Of a stretch of DNA of 38,039 nt, positions 8,541 through 15,693 are shown one piece after another. Both the position numbers and the translations under genes were made by a program. The stretch comes from Haloferax larsenii JCM 13917 (lineage in GTDB: Archaea > Halobacteriota > Halobacteria > Halobacteriales > Haloferacaceae), in contig NZ_AOLI01000018.1 of the NCBI RefSeq assembly GCF_000336955.1, forward strand, positions 48,546-86,584, read 5' to 3'. The notes beneath the pieces are model-generated. The model was not told where the DNA came from. It made no database searches and saw only the letters and a program-made list of their open reading frames with translations. Within the stretch, counting starts at the first letter, position 1. The number at the start of each line of letters is the position of its first letter.

Positions 8541-10524
8541 GGGAAATCACCCCAGATAACGGCTCTGATGGGTCCCAGTCCGTAACGTCGAGGCCTGCAT
8601 TTCGGAGTTCTTTGAGACGGAGTTGTCTCCTGAGAGACGCGTATCCGACCCCACACGTCCGTGTCGAAACGGGAGAGGCCGTCGGGTCAGGACTGAGAAC
8701 TGATACTGCGTAGCCGTAGGCGTCGAGGCGTCGGGCAGCCTCCCTCGCCTCGTCGTCACAAAGCGGCGAAATGAAGAGTATCTGCGTATCCAGCGGGACT
8801 CGCTGGTTGATTTCACGAAGTCGGGTACTCGCGTCGAACTCACTATCCGGTGTGTCCCACGAAAATGCAGACTCTCCGAGCAACAACTCCCGAAGTCGAC
8901 GGCGATGGACGTCACCGGTACCCGGAGACAACCAGCAAGACCGCGGAGACAGTGCTGTGACTCCAACCGGCGTACTGTCGGCCAGTAGGCGAGAGGCGAT
9001 GGAGTACGCAGCTGTCACGCTCTGGCGAACGACTGGTTTGGTGCAGTCGGTCGCCGGTTCCAAGTACGCTTCGGCACGAACGTCGACGACGAGGAGAATC
9101 GTTTCGAGATGTGGCTCCCGGAAGTCGACCGTCGTAAACTCACCCGTCTTTGCTTTCCGATTCCAATCGATTCGCGAGAGAGGGTCACCGTGCCGGTACT
9201 CTCGTACCGAATGAAATTCCACACCAGCGCCTTTGGTCCTCGACCGCACTTGGCCGGGAAGAACTGTCGTCTTCCGCTGGAGACCACCGCCAGACACGGG
9301 GTGTTCCTGCAGTTGGCACGTAATCGTCGTCTCCGACGACTGGTGAAGGGTTTCTCGCTTTTTGACGCCAGCGACATCACGCGTGACGACGAGCGCCGGG
9401 TCGTAAGCGTGGACGCCGGCGACAGCTTCGACGGTGTACGAAAACGTCGCCTCCTTCCCGGGGCGAAGTGCAGTTGTAAAGGTAGGCGAGCCTTCGGAGA
9501 CTGCAAGTCCCGTGGGGACGCCGTCGACGACGCGGATATCAGCGAGCGTCTCGTCACCAGTGTTCAGAATCGAGACGGTGATTTCGATTTCTTGCCCGGG
9601 GTCGGGAGCCGTCTCGCTCACAGTTCGTGTGACCGAGACCGTCTGTGTCGGAAGGGAGACGGCACGGGCATACCCATAAACGGTGATTCCAAACAACGTC
9701 AGGAGGAAGAGCGCGGGTCGCAGCGTGACGATACCGAGTCCAGCAGCACCGAGCGCTGCCGCCGCGACGCCGCGTGTCCGTCCCGTACTCACTTCACGGG
9801 TCTCCGAATCCTCACGGTGCTCTGAACCCTCACGGCCGTCCCAGAACGAACGAGTCGTCACGGTTGGGTCGTCTTCGACCGACGTTCGAGCTGCTGCAGA
9901 CACGTCCGATGAAACGTCGTCCCCATCGAACCGGCTCGCAAGCTCGGAGACGGCATACCGTGCCCGTCGAGCAAACACCGGCTCGCTGCGCCAGAGAGAG
10001 CGCACCCGGTCCCAAAGCGAGAGCGACGGAACAACGTCGTCGGCAAAGAACGCCGCAGCCTGTGGGTTTTCAGTCCACGTTCCGTCGTCCAACCGCGTCT
10101 CGATGTCTGTTCGGGACCACTGTTCCGTTCGAGCGAGGACAGTCCTCGCTACCTCCCGTAGTTCAGCCCGGAGTTCGAGTCGTTCATTCGGGTCTTCCTC
10201 GCGGCGGTCCGTCCATTCGATACTCTCCAAGCGCCGTGCAAACGCTGCGCCGGGATGTTCGTATCGAGGCCGGTGCTTCGGAGTGGGAAATTCGGTCGAG
10301 CGTGTCTGTTGTTCGTCGCGACGGGCCTTGGAAGCGGAAGCCTCACCAGCGACATAGCGTGCTGCGAGAAGCAACGAGAGCATGCCGACGAGTGCAATCG
10401 GTGCTGTTCGTGCGACGCCAGAAAGGGAGACGAGACTCGCCACCGATGGCAGGGCAACGAGACACAGACCGGTCAGACTCGACACGAGACCGACGACCAG
10501 AACGATGCGGTTGGTCCTGTTCAT
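8533..10524 (-). CDS. DUF58 domain membrane protein
   Basis: 663 residues. Two N-terminal helices (about 8-60) are followed by a long hydrophilic region to about residue 245, two more helices (GVAAAALGAAGLGIVTL, LFLLTLFGITVYGYA), an extracytoplasmic CARDB-like domain (PDPGQEIEITVSILNTGDET) and a C-terminal DUF58 module. Its hallmark SVREYRHGDPLSRIDWN is followed by a von Willebrand A-like start, ILLVVDVRAEA. DUF58 proteins usually work with a MoxR AAA+ ATPase and DUF4129 proteins in assembling or maturing surface or secreted complexes. The gene overlaps the DUF4129 gene by four bases (ATGA). No MoxR gene is present in this window, which is odd. Confidence 0.92.
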   Translation of the reverse strand: MNRTNRIVLVVGLVSSLTGLCLVALPSVASLVSLSGVARTAPIALVGMLSLLLAARYVAGEASASKARRDEQQTRSTEFPTPKHRPRYEHPGAAFARRLESIEWTDRREEDPNERLELRAELREVARTVLARTEQWSRTDIETRLDDGTWTENPQAAAFFADDVVPSLSLWDRVRSLWRSEPVFARRARYAVSELASRFDGDDVSSDVSAAARTSVEDDPTVTTRSFWDGREGSEHREDSETREVSTGRTRGVAAAALGAAGLGIVTLRPALFLLTLFGITVYGYARAVSLPTQTVSVTRTVSETAPDPGQEIEITVSILNTGDETLADIRVVDGVPTGLAVSEGSPTFTTALRPGKEATFSYTVEAVAGVHAYDPALVVTRDVAGVKKRETLHQSSETTITCQLQEHPVSGGGLQRKTTVLPGQVRSRTKGAGVEFHSVREYRHGDPLSRIDWNRKAKTGEFTTVDFREPHLETILLVVDVRAEAYLEPATDCTKPVVRQSVTAAYSIASRLLADSTPVGVTALSPRSCWLSPGTGDVHRRRLRELLLGESAFSWDTPDSEFDASTRLREINQRVPLDTQILFISPLCDDEAREAARRLDAYGYAVSVLSPDPTASPVSTRTCGVGYASLRRQLRLKELRNAGLDVTDWDPSEPLSGVISRE

Positions 10525-11303
10525 GGCTCAGACAAGTGAGGTGCTTCTGAGTCAGACGTTTCCGAGTCGAGCGCTTCTGAGTCAGGTGCGTCTGAATCGG
10601 GCGAGTCAGTCGTGGGATCCGACTCGGGCGACGTCGTTCGACCACGCTGAATCGACTCAAGGGCGTCCTGTGCACGCTGTTCACGCTCTCTGGTCGGTGG
10701 TTGACCGCCGTATCGAACCGCACAGAACAGGTCGGTTATCGAGTTCACTGCAGACTCCGGGAACCCGGCTTCGAGTGCGTCCTGCTCAAGTTCGGTGGGC
10801 GTCCGTTGCGGGTCGGGTGCCGAATCGAGCAGCGAGACCATAGCGTACCACGAGCGATAGACACCGTTTGTCGGTGGGACGTCTCGGACGTTGGGGGCAG
10901 GTGTGTGCGTCGTCTCTGTGGTTTCAGACACCGCCTCGGTGCTCGTGGCACCGATTTCAGTTCGGGAATCGTCGCTCGTGAGTCGCCAGAGTACGAGGGC
11001 GGAGCCGGCAACGAACAACACGACGCCGACTCCGAGCCGAGAGAGCGTACTCTCGGAATTACCACCGCTATCGAGTCCGTTTGTCAGGTCTACGTCGGGG
11101 AACGCGACGTGTTCGACAGGCTGTCCGTCGGGTTCGTCTGGTTGTGGGCTCCCCTCGTCACTGTTCGGACGCGGGGACGTCGGGACGTCGCCGGAATCAG
11201 TTGGTGCAGTCGGCTGTGCAGACTCAAGCGTCCCTGCGGCGACACCGAGGACTGCGAGAGCAAACACTGTCACGAGGAGGGCAATAGCACGGGACCGATT
11301 CAT
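10521..11303 (-). CDS. DUF4129 domain protein
   Basis: 260 residues. A signal peptide or anchor at about 5-25 (AIALLVTVFALAVLGVAAG) is followed by an acidic, Pro-rich external segment, a second helix at about 90-110 (LGVGVVLFVAGSALVLWRL), and a cytoplasmic DUF4129-type domain with YRSWYAMVSLLD and TPTELEQDALEAGFPESAV, the usual motif region of the family. The last 30 residues are five-residue acidic repeats (DSDAP, DSEAL, DSETS, DSEAP) encoded by a 15-base tandem repeat. It is the first gene of the DUF4129-DUF58-membrane protein operon and overlaps DUF58 by ATGA. Function is inferred only from the operon. Confidence 0.88.
   Translation of the reverse strand: MNRSRAIALLVTVFALAVLGVAAGTLESAQPTAPTDSGDVPTSPRPNSDEGSPQPDEPDGQPVEHVAFPDVDLTNGLDSGGNSESTLSRLGVGVVLFVAGSALVLWRLTSDDSRTEIGATSTEAVSETTETTHTPAPNVRDVPPTNGVYRSWYAMVSLLDSAPDPQRTPTELEQDALEAGFPESAVNSITDLFCAVRYGGQPPTREREQRAQDALESIQRGRTTSPESDPTTDSPDSDAPDSEALDSETSDSEAPHLSEP
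10540..10614 (-). repeat. 15-base coding tandem repeat at 3' end of DUF4129 gene
   Basis: About five degenerate 15-base units encode the repeated acidic pentapeptide DSEAx at the C terminus of the DUF4129 protein. Unit length is a multiple of three, so copy number can change without a frameshift. Confidence 0.7.
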
Positions 11304-11429
11304 CAGTGAGTAGACTCTATCGACTAGTCAATTCATCGAAACATAAGAATTCCACACATCAGTTCCACTCCGTCTGGAGACAGAATTGATTATGAATTAT
11401 CAAGACGGAGTGTCAACGAGCAAGGAACA

Positions 11430-11882
11430 GTGAGTGACCAACAAGCAGTAGACGACGAATCCGACGCGCCACTAATCGATATCTTCGAGATGGCCGTCGT
11501 GTTCACCATACCCGTTCTCGTCGGAGCGGGTATCGCACTCACGGACCCCACACTCGACGTGGCATCGGGTGCTATAGGTGCGTCTGGCGTCGGTTGGTTG
11601 CTCGTTCGGGTTCGAAGACAGTTCAATGCCGTCCGAACGAGTGACGGAATCGTCCGTCGACGACGTCCAGCACGGTCCGAGGCGTTAGAGCGCCTCGCGA
11701 AGTGGGAGTACGACCCGAAGTACGACCGTCTTTTGGCACTCGTATTGGCTGTCGTCGGTATCGGGGTGTTCGCTGTGATTCCATTTGGCGAGTGGTCCGA
11801 CGAGAATATGCTGGGTCTCGTAATCGTCAGCCACCTCGGACTGGTGGGTGCACTAGTGGTGTATGGCGCAGCCCAGCGGTAA
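11430..11882 (+). CDS. Small membrane protein, unknown function
   Basis: 150 residues with four predicted helices (FEMAVVFTIPVLVGAGIALT, GAIGASGVGWLLVRV, LLALVLAVVGIGVFAVIPFG, LGLVIVSHLGLVGALVVYG) and a basic cytoplasmic loop (RRQFNAVRTSDGIVRRRRP). I do not recognise a family. Start is GTG; a TATA-like ATTATGAATTATC is centred about 34 bases upstream. It is transcribed away from the DUF4129 operon. Its stop codon lies inside the first unit of a 25-base tandem repeat. Confidence 0.8.
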   Translation: MSDQQAVDDESDAPLIDIFEMAVVFTIPVLVGAGIALTDPTLDVASGAIGASGVGWLLVRVRRQFNAVRTSDGIVRRRRPARSEALERLAKWEYDPKYDRLLALVLAVVGIGVFAVIPFGEWSDENMLGLVIVSHLGLVGALVVYGAAQR

Positions 11883-11936
11883 ATCGTACGGTACCTCTCA
11901 GCGGTAAATCGTACGATACCTCCCAGCGGTAAATCG
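11874..11936. repeat. 25-base tandem repeat at a convergent junction
   Basis: Two full 25-base units at 11874-11898 and 11899-11923 (CAGCGGTAAATCGTACGRTA followed by CCTCY) and a partial third at 11924-11936. The first contains the TAA stop of the preceding gene, so the stop is present three times. Convergent superoxide dismutase ends at 12013. Confidence 0.9.
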
Positions 11937-12012
11937 ACGCTCAGTCAGCGGCGATTACCAGAACTCCTCGTGAGTAGCTAGGATGCAAAAAATCGAGAGG
12001 CGTCGAGTCTAG

Positions 12013-12615
12013 TTACTCGAAGAGTTCGACGGCCTGCTCGTAGCGGGATGCAGGTTCGTCCCAGTCGACGACTTCGAAGAATGCCGAGACGAAGTCACCG
12101 CGGGCCGGGCCGTAGTCGTGGTAGTAGGAGTGTTCCCAGACGTCCAGCGCCAGAATCGGGTGGCTGCCCCAGAGTGCGCCCTGGTCGTGCTTGTCGACGA
12201 CGACGTTTCGAAGCTGGTTCGAGAACGAGTCGTACACCAGCAGTGCCCAGCCGCCGGCGGCACCGGCTGCGGCTTCGAATTCACCCTTCCACGCGTCGTA
12301 AGAGCCGAAGTCCTCCGCGATGCGGTCGGCGAGTGCGCCTTCCGGCTCGTCGCCACCTTCCGGCGACATGTTCTGCCAGAAGAGGTCGTGGAGAATGTGT
12401 CCGGAGCCGTTGTGGGTGACGTTACGGAGCGCGCCGGCGGACGAGCCGAACTCGCCAGCCTCGCGGTTGGCTTCGAGCGTCTCCTCAGCGGCATTCCAGC
12501 CGTTGACGTAGCCCTGGTGGTGGGTGTCGTGATGCCACGTCAGCACCTGCTCGGAAATGTGTGGTTCAAGCGCGTCGTACTCGTACGGAAGCGGGTCGAG
12601 TTCGTAGTTCGTCAT
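12013..12615 (-). CDS. sod: Superoxide dismutase, Mn/Fe family
   Basis: 200 residues from the ATG at 12615 (MTNYELDPLPY). A TTG 12 bases upstream is possible but unlikely, because the family begins close to this Met. Converts superoxide to oxygen and hydrogen peroxide in the cytoplasm. Metal ligands are present: His28 in WHHDTHHQGYVN, His76 in HDLFW, Asp158 and His162 in LDVWEHSYY. The GGWALL segment at about 121-126 and Gln145 in DKHDQG are typical of manganese-preferring haloarchaeal enzymes, but metal choice cannot be proven from sequence. Divergent from the TenA-like gene. Confidence 0.97.
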   Translation of the reverse strand: MTNYELDPLPYEYDALEPHISEQVLTWHHDTHHQGYVNGWNAAEETLEANREAGEFGSSAGALRNVTHNGSGHILHDLFWQNMSPEGGDEPEGALADRIAEDFGSYDAWKGEFEAAAGAAGGWALLVYDSFSNQLRNVVVDKHDQGALWGSHPILALDVWEHSYYHDYGPARGDFVSAFFEVVDWDEPASRYEQAVELFE

Positions 12616-12777
12616 TGTAAATCCCAACTTGGACGTGGGTTCGTAACCACATGTAGTTTCCCTGAATCCGTTTTACGTAGAGAACTTGATATTTTTCGCT
12701 GGACGAGCATTATGCAGTTAAAATTGGTGGTACAACCCAGTCATAATACTTTTCGGGAATCGAAGAGACCGGCACGT

Positions 12778-12846
12778 ATGACAAGAACGGACCAACGTAC
12801 GACCGAGAACGAAGAAGAGATGGCGACTGTTCGGGTGGCACGATGA
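12778..12846 (+). CDS. 22-codon upstream ORF overlapping tenA
   Basis: ATG at 12778 opens a 22-codon frame (MTRTDQRTTENEEEMATVRV and two more residues) whose TGA overlaps the ATG of the TenA gene as ATGA. A TATA-like CATAATACT at about 12742-12750 lies 28-35 bases ahead of this ATG, so the transcript probably starts at or just before it. Translation of the TenA gene may depend on termination of this leader peptide. Composition is acidic/polar, with no domain. Its being translated is inference. Confidence 0.5.
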   Translation: MTRTDQRTTENEEEMATVRVAR

Positions 12847-13532
12847 CGGCATCGACGTTCGAAGCGTACGCAGCCGAAAATCCAGACGCACGATTCACAG
12901 AATGGTTACGAGCGCGAGCAGAACCCGAGTGGACGAACGCGGTCGAACACCAGTTCGTCGAGGAACTCGGTGCCGGGTCGCTCGACGAGGATGCCTTCAG
13001 CAGATACCTCGTTCAAGACTACGCGTTCGTCGAGACACTGACCGGACTCGTGGGCCACACCGTCGGCCACGCGCCAACGATGCACGCCAAAGGTCAGTTG
13101 GCCGATTTCTTGGGGACGCTGACCGCCGACGAGAACGATTACTTCCAACGTTCGTTCGAGGCGCTGTCGATTCCGACAGAGGAGTACGAGAATCCCCAGC
13201 GCGAGCCTGTGACCATGGCGTTCGAAGACCTTCTGACGCGTGCCGCCACCGAAGGAGGGTACGCAGAAGCCCTCTCAGTACTCCTCCCGGCAGAGTGGGT
13301 GTATCTGTCGTGGGGACAGCGCGTGGCTGACGCCGACCCCGGTCGGTTCTACTATCGGGAATGGATAGACCTCCACGCAGTTCCCGAGTTCGAGGCCTTC
13401 GTCGAGTGGTTGCGACGCGAACTCGACCGATACGGACCGGAGTTGAGCGCCCGCCGACAATCACTCGTCGAGCGCCACTTCCGCCGCGTCGTCGACCTCG
13501 AAGTGCGTTTCTTCGACCTCGCGTGCGAGTAG
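12843..13532 (+). CDS. TenA/PqqC-fold protein (TenA-like, no catalytic Cys)
   Basis: 229 residues, all-helical haem-oxygenase-like fold. TenA proteins hydrolyse aminopyrimidines in thiamin salvage. Family landmarks are visible: Asp59 in YLVQDYAF, the LLPAEWVYLSWG helix at 147-158, YREWIDLH at 171-178, and Glu220 in DLEVRFFD. In classical thiaminase II the helix reads LPC, with Cys as nucleophile; here that position is Ala150 followed by Glu151, and the only Cys is near the C terminus. It therefore belongs to the Cys-lacking TenA-like group, whose substrates are less certain. The start overlaps a 22-codon upstream ORF as ATGA. Confidence 0.88.
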   Translation: MTASTFEAYAAENPDARFTEWLRARAEPEWTNAVEHQFVEELGAGSLDEDAFSRYLVQDYAFVETLTGLVGHTVGHAPTMHAKGQLADFLGTLTADENDYFQRSFEALSIPTEEYENPQREPVTMAFEDLLTRAATEGGYAEALSVLLPAEWVYLSWGQRVADADPGRFYYREWIDLHAVPEFEAFVEWLRRELDRYGPELSARRQSLVERHFRRVVDLEVRFFDLACE

Positions 13533-13666
13533 GGCTAGTCGTGGGCTGAATCCAAGAGTCGCGTACTGAATCTAGCCGGTTCGCCCAGCATGTGGGGTTC
13601 GACGAATGATCACCACGTTTCAACGAATAATTACCAAGTGATACCACCAAGTAGAAACATTATTGC

Positions 13667-15040
13667 GTGAGTGGAGGAGAGTCCGAGAGCATGAGCGAAG
13701 AAACACAGTACACCGTTTGGGCCGCAACTCGCGGCCGCCTCGGCGAATACCTCTCTGGGATGGGTCCGTCGTGGGTTGCCGGAGCAATCGCCGCCGGTCC
13801 CGCGACGATGGCGAGTCTCATCACCGCGGGTGCAACGTTCGGCTACGACCTTCTTTGGGTCGTCATCCTCTCGGCAGTTCTCGGTGCGGGAGCACAGTAC
13901 CTCTCGATGCGACTCGGTCTCCTCACCGAGTCCGGAATCGTCTCCATCGTCGAAGAGACACTGGGTGACCGATGGGCGTGGATTCTCGTCGCCGACGTCG
14001 TCCTCGCCGCCGGTCTCGCCCAGCTAATCATCATGAAAACAGTCGCGAGCGTTTCAGAGACAGTCACAGGAATCGACGCCCGAATCTGGGGTGTCGCATG
14101 GGCGATTATCCTCGCCGCCGGACTCGCTGGACGCGGGTACCGGGTCGTCGAACTCGGTGCAAAAGTACTCGTGAGTGGTGTCGTCGTCGCGTTCCTCGCG
14201 TCGACGTTCGTCGTTCCCATCGACCCCAATGCCGCCGCGAGTGGGCTCGTCCCGACGATTCCGGGAGGCGTCGACGGTGCGCTCGTCGCTGCCGGTATTC
14301 TCGGCGGCGCTGTTCACGTTACGCTCGTGACGATGCAGTTCTACACCATGCGGGCGCGCGAGTGGACTCGGAAAAACTACGGTCTCGCCACGTTCGACAT
14401 CGGCGCGTCGATGCTCGTCGCATTCGGAGTCTACAGTCTCGCAATCTTCCTCGTTGCCGCCGGCGTGCTGCACAACCCCGATGTCCAAGCGAGTGGGTTG
14501 ACCGCTATCGACGCAGCTCAGGCTCTCGGTCCGCTCGTCGGAACAAACGCGAAGTGGCTGTTCCTCGTTGGTCTCTGGGGTGCGGCCGTCTCGACACTCG
14601 GTGGAAACACCGTCGTCCCGCCCTACCTCGTCGCCGACAAACTCGACTGGGAGACCGATGTCTCTGATTCGCGGTACCGTGGTCTGCTCGCGGTCGTTGC
14701 ACTGCTTAGTGCGGGTGGCGCATTCATCGGTGGTGCGTTCTTCCCGCTTCTCATTCTCGTGCTAGCGTTCGGACTCGTCGGCACGCCGTTCGCGCTCGTT
14801 CTCGTTCTGTATCTCCTGAATAAGTCGGAAGTGGTGCCGGTGAAGAATTCCCGGATTGCCAACGGTGCCGGACTGGTGCTCGTCGCTATCACCTCGGTTC
14901 TTGCGGGGTCGTTCGTTCGAGAGCAGGCTGCAAGCGGGATTGGAGACCCAATCACGTTGTTCGTTGTCGTCTTTGCCGGTGGGCTTGGGATAGCCAGTCT
15001 CGTACTCGGAGTCAAGTTCGCTCGGGAAGAACTCGTTTAG
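13667..15040 (+). CDS. Nramp family transporter with altered metal motifs
   Basis: 457 residues with about 11 membrane helices and the overall Nramp layout, beginning GPSWVAGAIAAGPATMASLI. In canonical Nramp transporters helix 1 carries DPGN and helix 6 carries MPH, which bind Mn/Fe and couple protons. Here helix 1 has GPAT at about 44-47, and helix 6 has GGAVHVTLVTMQFYT, without the Met-Pro. Substrate may therefore be something other than the usual transition metals, perhaps Mg or an organic ion. Start is either GTG at 13667 or ATG at 13691, the latter preceded by GGAGGA at 13673-13678. The gene appears monocistronic. Confidence 0.9.
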   Translation: MSGGESESMSEETQYTVWAATRGRLGEYLSGMGPSWVAGAIAAGPATMASLITAGATFGYDLLWVVILSAVLGAGAQYLSMRLGLLTESGIVSIVEETLGDRWAWILVADVVLAAGLAQLIIMKTVASVSETVTGIDARIWGVAWAIILAAGLAGRGYRVVELGAKVLVSGVVVAFLASTFVVPIDPNAAASGLVPTIPGGVDGALVAAGILGGAVHVTLVTMQFYTMRAREWTRKNYGLATFDIGASMLVAFGVYSLAIFLVAAGVLHNPDVQASGLTAIDAAQALGPLVGTNAKWLFLVGLWGAAVSTLGGNTVVPPYLVADKLDWETDVSDSRYRGLLAVVALLSAGGAFIGGAFFPLLILVLAFGLVGTPFALVLVLYLLNKSEVVPVKNSRIANGAGLVLVAITSVLAGSFVREQAASGIGDPITLFVVVFAGGLGIASLVLGVKFAREELV

Positions 15041-15104
15041 TCGGCGGCCGTCTCGAACCACGGTGAGTTAGGTAGCCATCGAAGGCAACGGAACACTAGC
15101 TAAC

Positions 15105-15200
15105 ACACCACACTAAATATTCTAAACTAGAACGTTGTATTAATTTAAATTATATCATATATCTTGTTGTGACGTGATTTGTTACCTAGTTAACTAGATT
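15105..15200. other. AT-rich duplex unwinding element candidate
   Basis: Contains runs such as TTAATTTAAATTATATCATA (within 15139-15162), far below the GC content of the flanks, and lies immediately left of the first ORB repeat. Confidence 0.7.
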
Positions 15201-15212
15201 GTCGGTGTTTGG

Positions 15213-15239
15213 CACACACACCACCCTCGCGTTTGTAAC
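15213..15239 (-). repeat. ORB-like repeat 1
   Basis: Minus-strand reading GTTACAAACGCGAGGGTGGT followed by GTGTGTG. Oriented opposite to repeats 3-7. Confidence 0.85.
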
Positions 15240-15267
15240 AGCTACGAGAGACCCTAGAGGTTTTCGG

Positions 15268-15293
15268 CACACACACCACTCTCGCGTTTGTAA
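15268..15293 (-). repeat. ORB-like repeat 2
   Basis: Minus-strand reading TTACAAACGCGAGAGTGGTG followed by TGTGTG; one mismatch (GAGAGT) to repeat 1. Confidence 0.85.
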
Positions 15294-15353
15294 TTTCGCG
15301 GTGATATCTGCCTTCTTCACACTGTTTCGCTCGACCCCTACCCCCCTTTTCGC

Positions 15354-15380
15354 GTTACATTCGCGAGGGTGGTGTGTCTG
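15354..15380 (+). repeat. ORB-like repeat 3
   Basis: GTTACATTCGCGAGGGTGGT followed by GTGTCTG. First plus-oriented copy, facing repeats 1 and 2 across the C-rich spacer. Confidence 0.85.
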
Positions 15381-15423
15381 AACCGTCCTCACGATGTGTC
15401 TAAACCACGTCAATCTTCACGAA

Positions 15424-15443
15424 TTTACATTCGCGAGGGTAGT
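15424..15443 (+). repeat. ORB-like repeat 4
   Basis: TTTACATTCGCGAGGGTAGT, 70 bases after repeat 3. Confidence 0.85.
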
Positions 15444-15457
15444 CCCTCACGTCACAC

Positions 15458-15477
15458 TTACATTCGCGAGGGTGGTC
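15458..15477 (+). repeat. ORB-like repeat 5
   Basis: CTTACATTCGCGAGGGTGGT, 33 bases after repeat 4. Confidence 0.85.
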
Positions 15478-15498
15478 CTTCCTCCCACAACCTCACTC

Positions 15499-15518
15499 GT
15501 TACACTCGCGAGGGTACC
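15499..15518 (+). repeat. ORB-like repeat 6
   Basis: GTTACACTCGCGAGGGTACC, 42 bases after repeat 5; the last bases diverge. Confidence 0.8.
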
Positions 15519-15525
15519 CTCCTCT

Positions 15526-15550
15526 GTTACAAACGCGAGGGTGGTGTCTG
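15526..15550 (+). repeat. ORB-like repeat 7
   Basis: GTTACAAACGCGAGGGTGGT followed by GTCTG, 27 bases after repeat 6. A degenerate eighth match, TTTACAAACGCGAAGCCACC, lies at 15634-15653. Confidence 0.85.
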
Positions 15551-15693
15551 ACGCTTACTTGCGCGGAACCACTAAAAATGTAGACCTAATTGAATCAGGC
15601 AATACAACGTTTCGTGATGCTGTATTAGGAGAATTTACAAACGCGAAGCCACCCCCTCAAGTTTATTATGGTGGGTCTGAATATCGAAGCTAC

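Larger units (their letters stand above)
15041..15693. other. Replication origin region
   Basis: This region joins three marks of an archaeal origin. First, an AT-rich unwinding candidate at about 15105-15200. Second, at least seven copies of an ORB-like repeat, two in minus orientation at the left and five in plus orientation at the right. Third, an orc1/cdc6 gene immediately downstream. Between the two repeat groups lies a C-rich run (CCCCTACCCCCCTTTT, about 15335-15350). An open frame crosses the repeats in phase with the orc gene from 15394 but is probably not translated. Confidence 0.88.

Noticed and set aside
15394-15693. 100-residue N-terminal extension of the Orc protein
   Set aside because: The frame is open only because origin repeats are spaced in multiples of three; translated units are repetitive and basic, and a TATA-spaced ATG at 15694 gives the normal Orc start.
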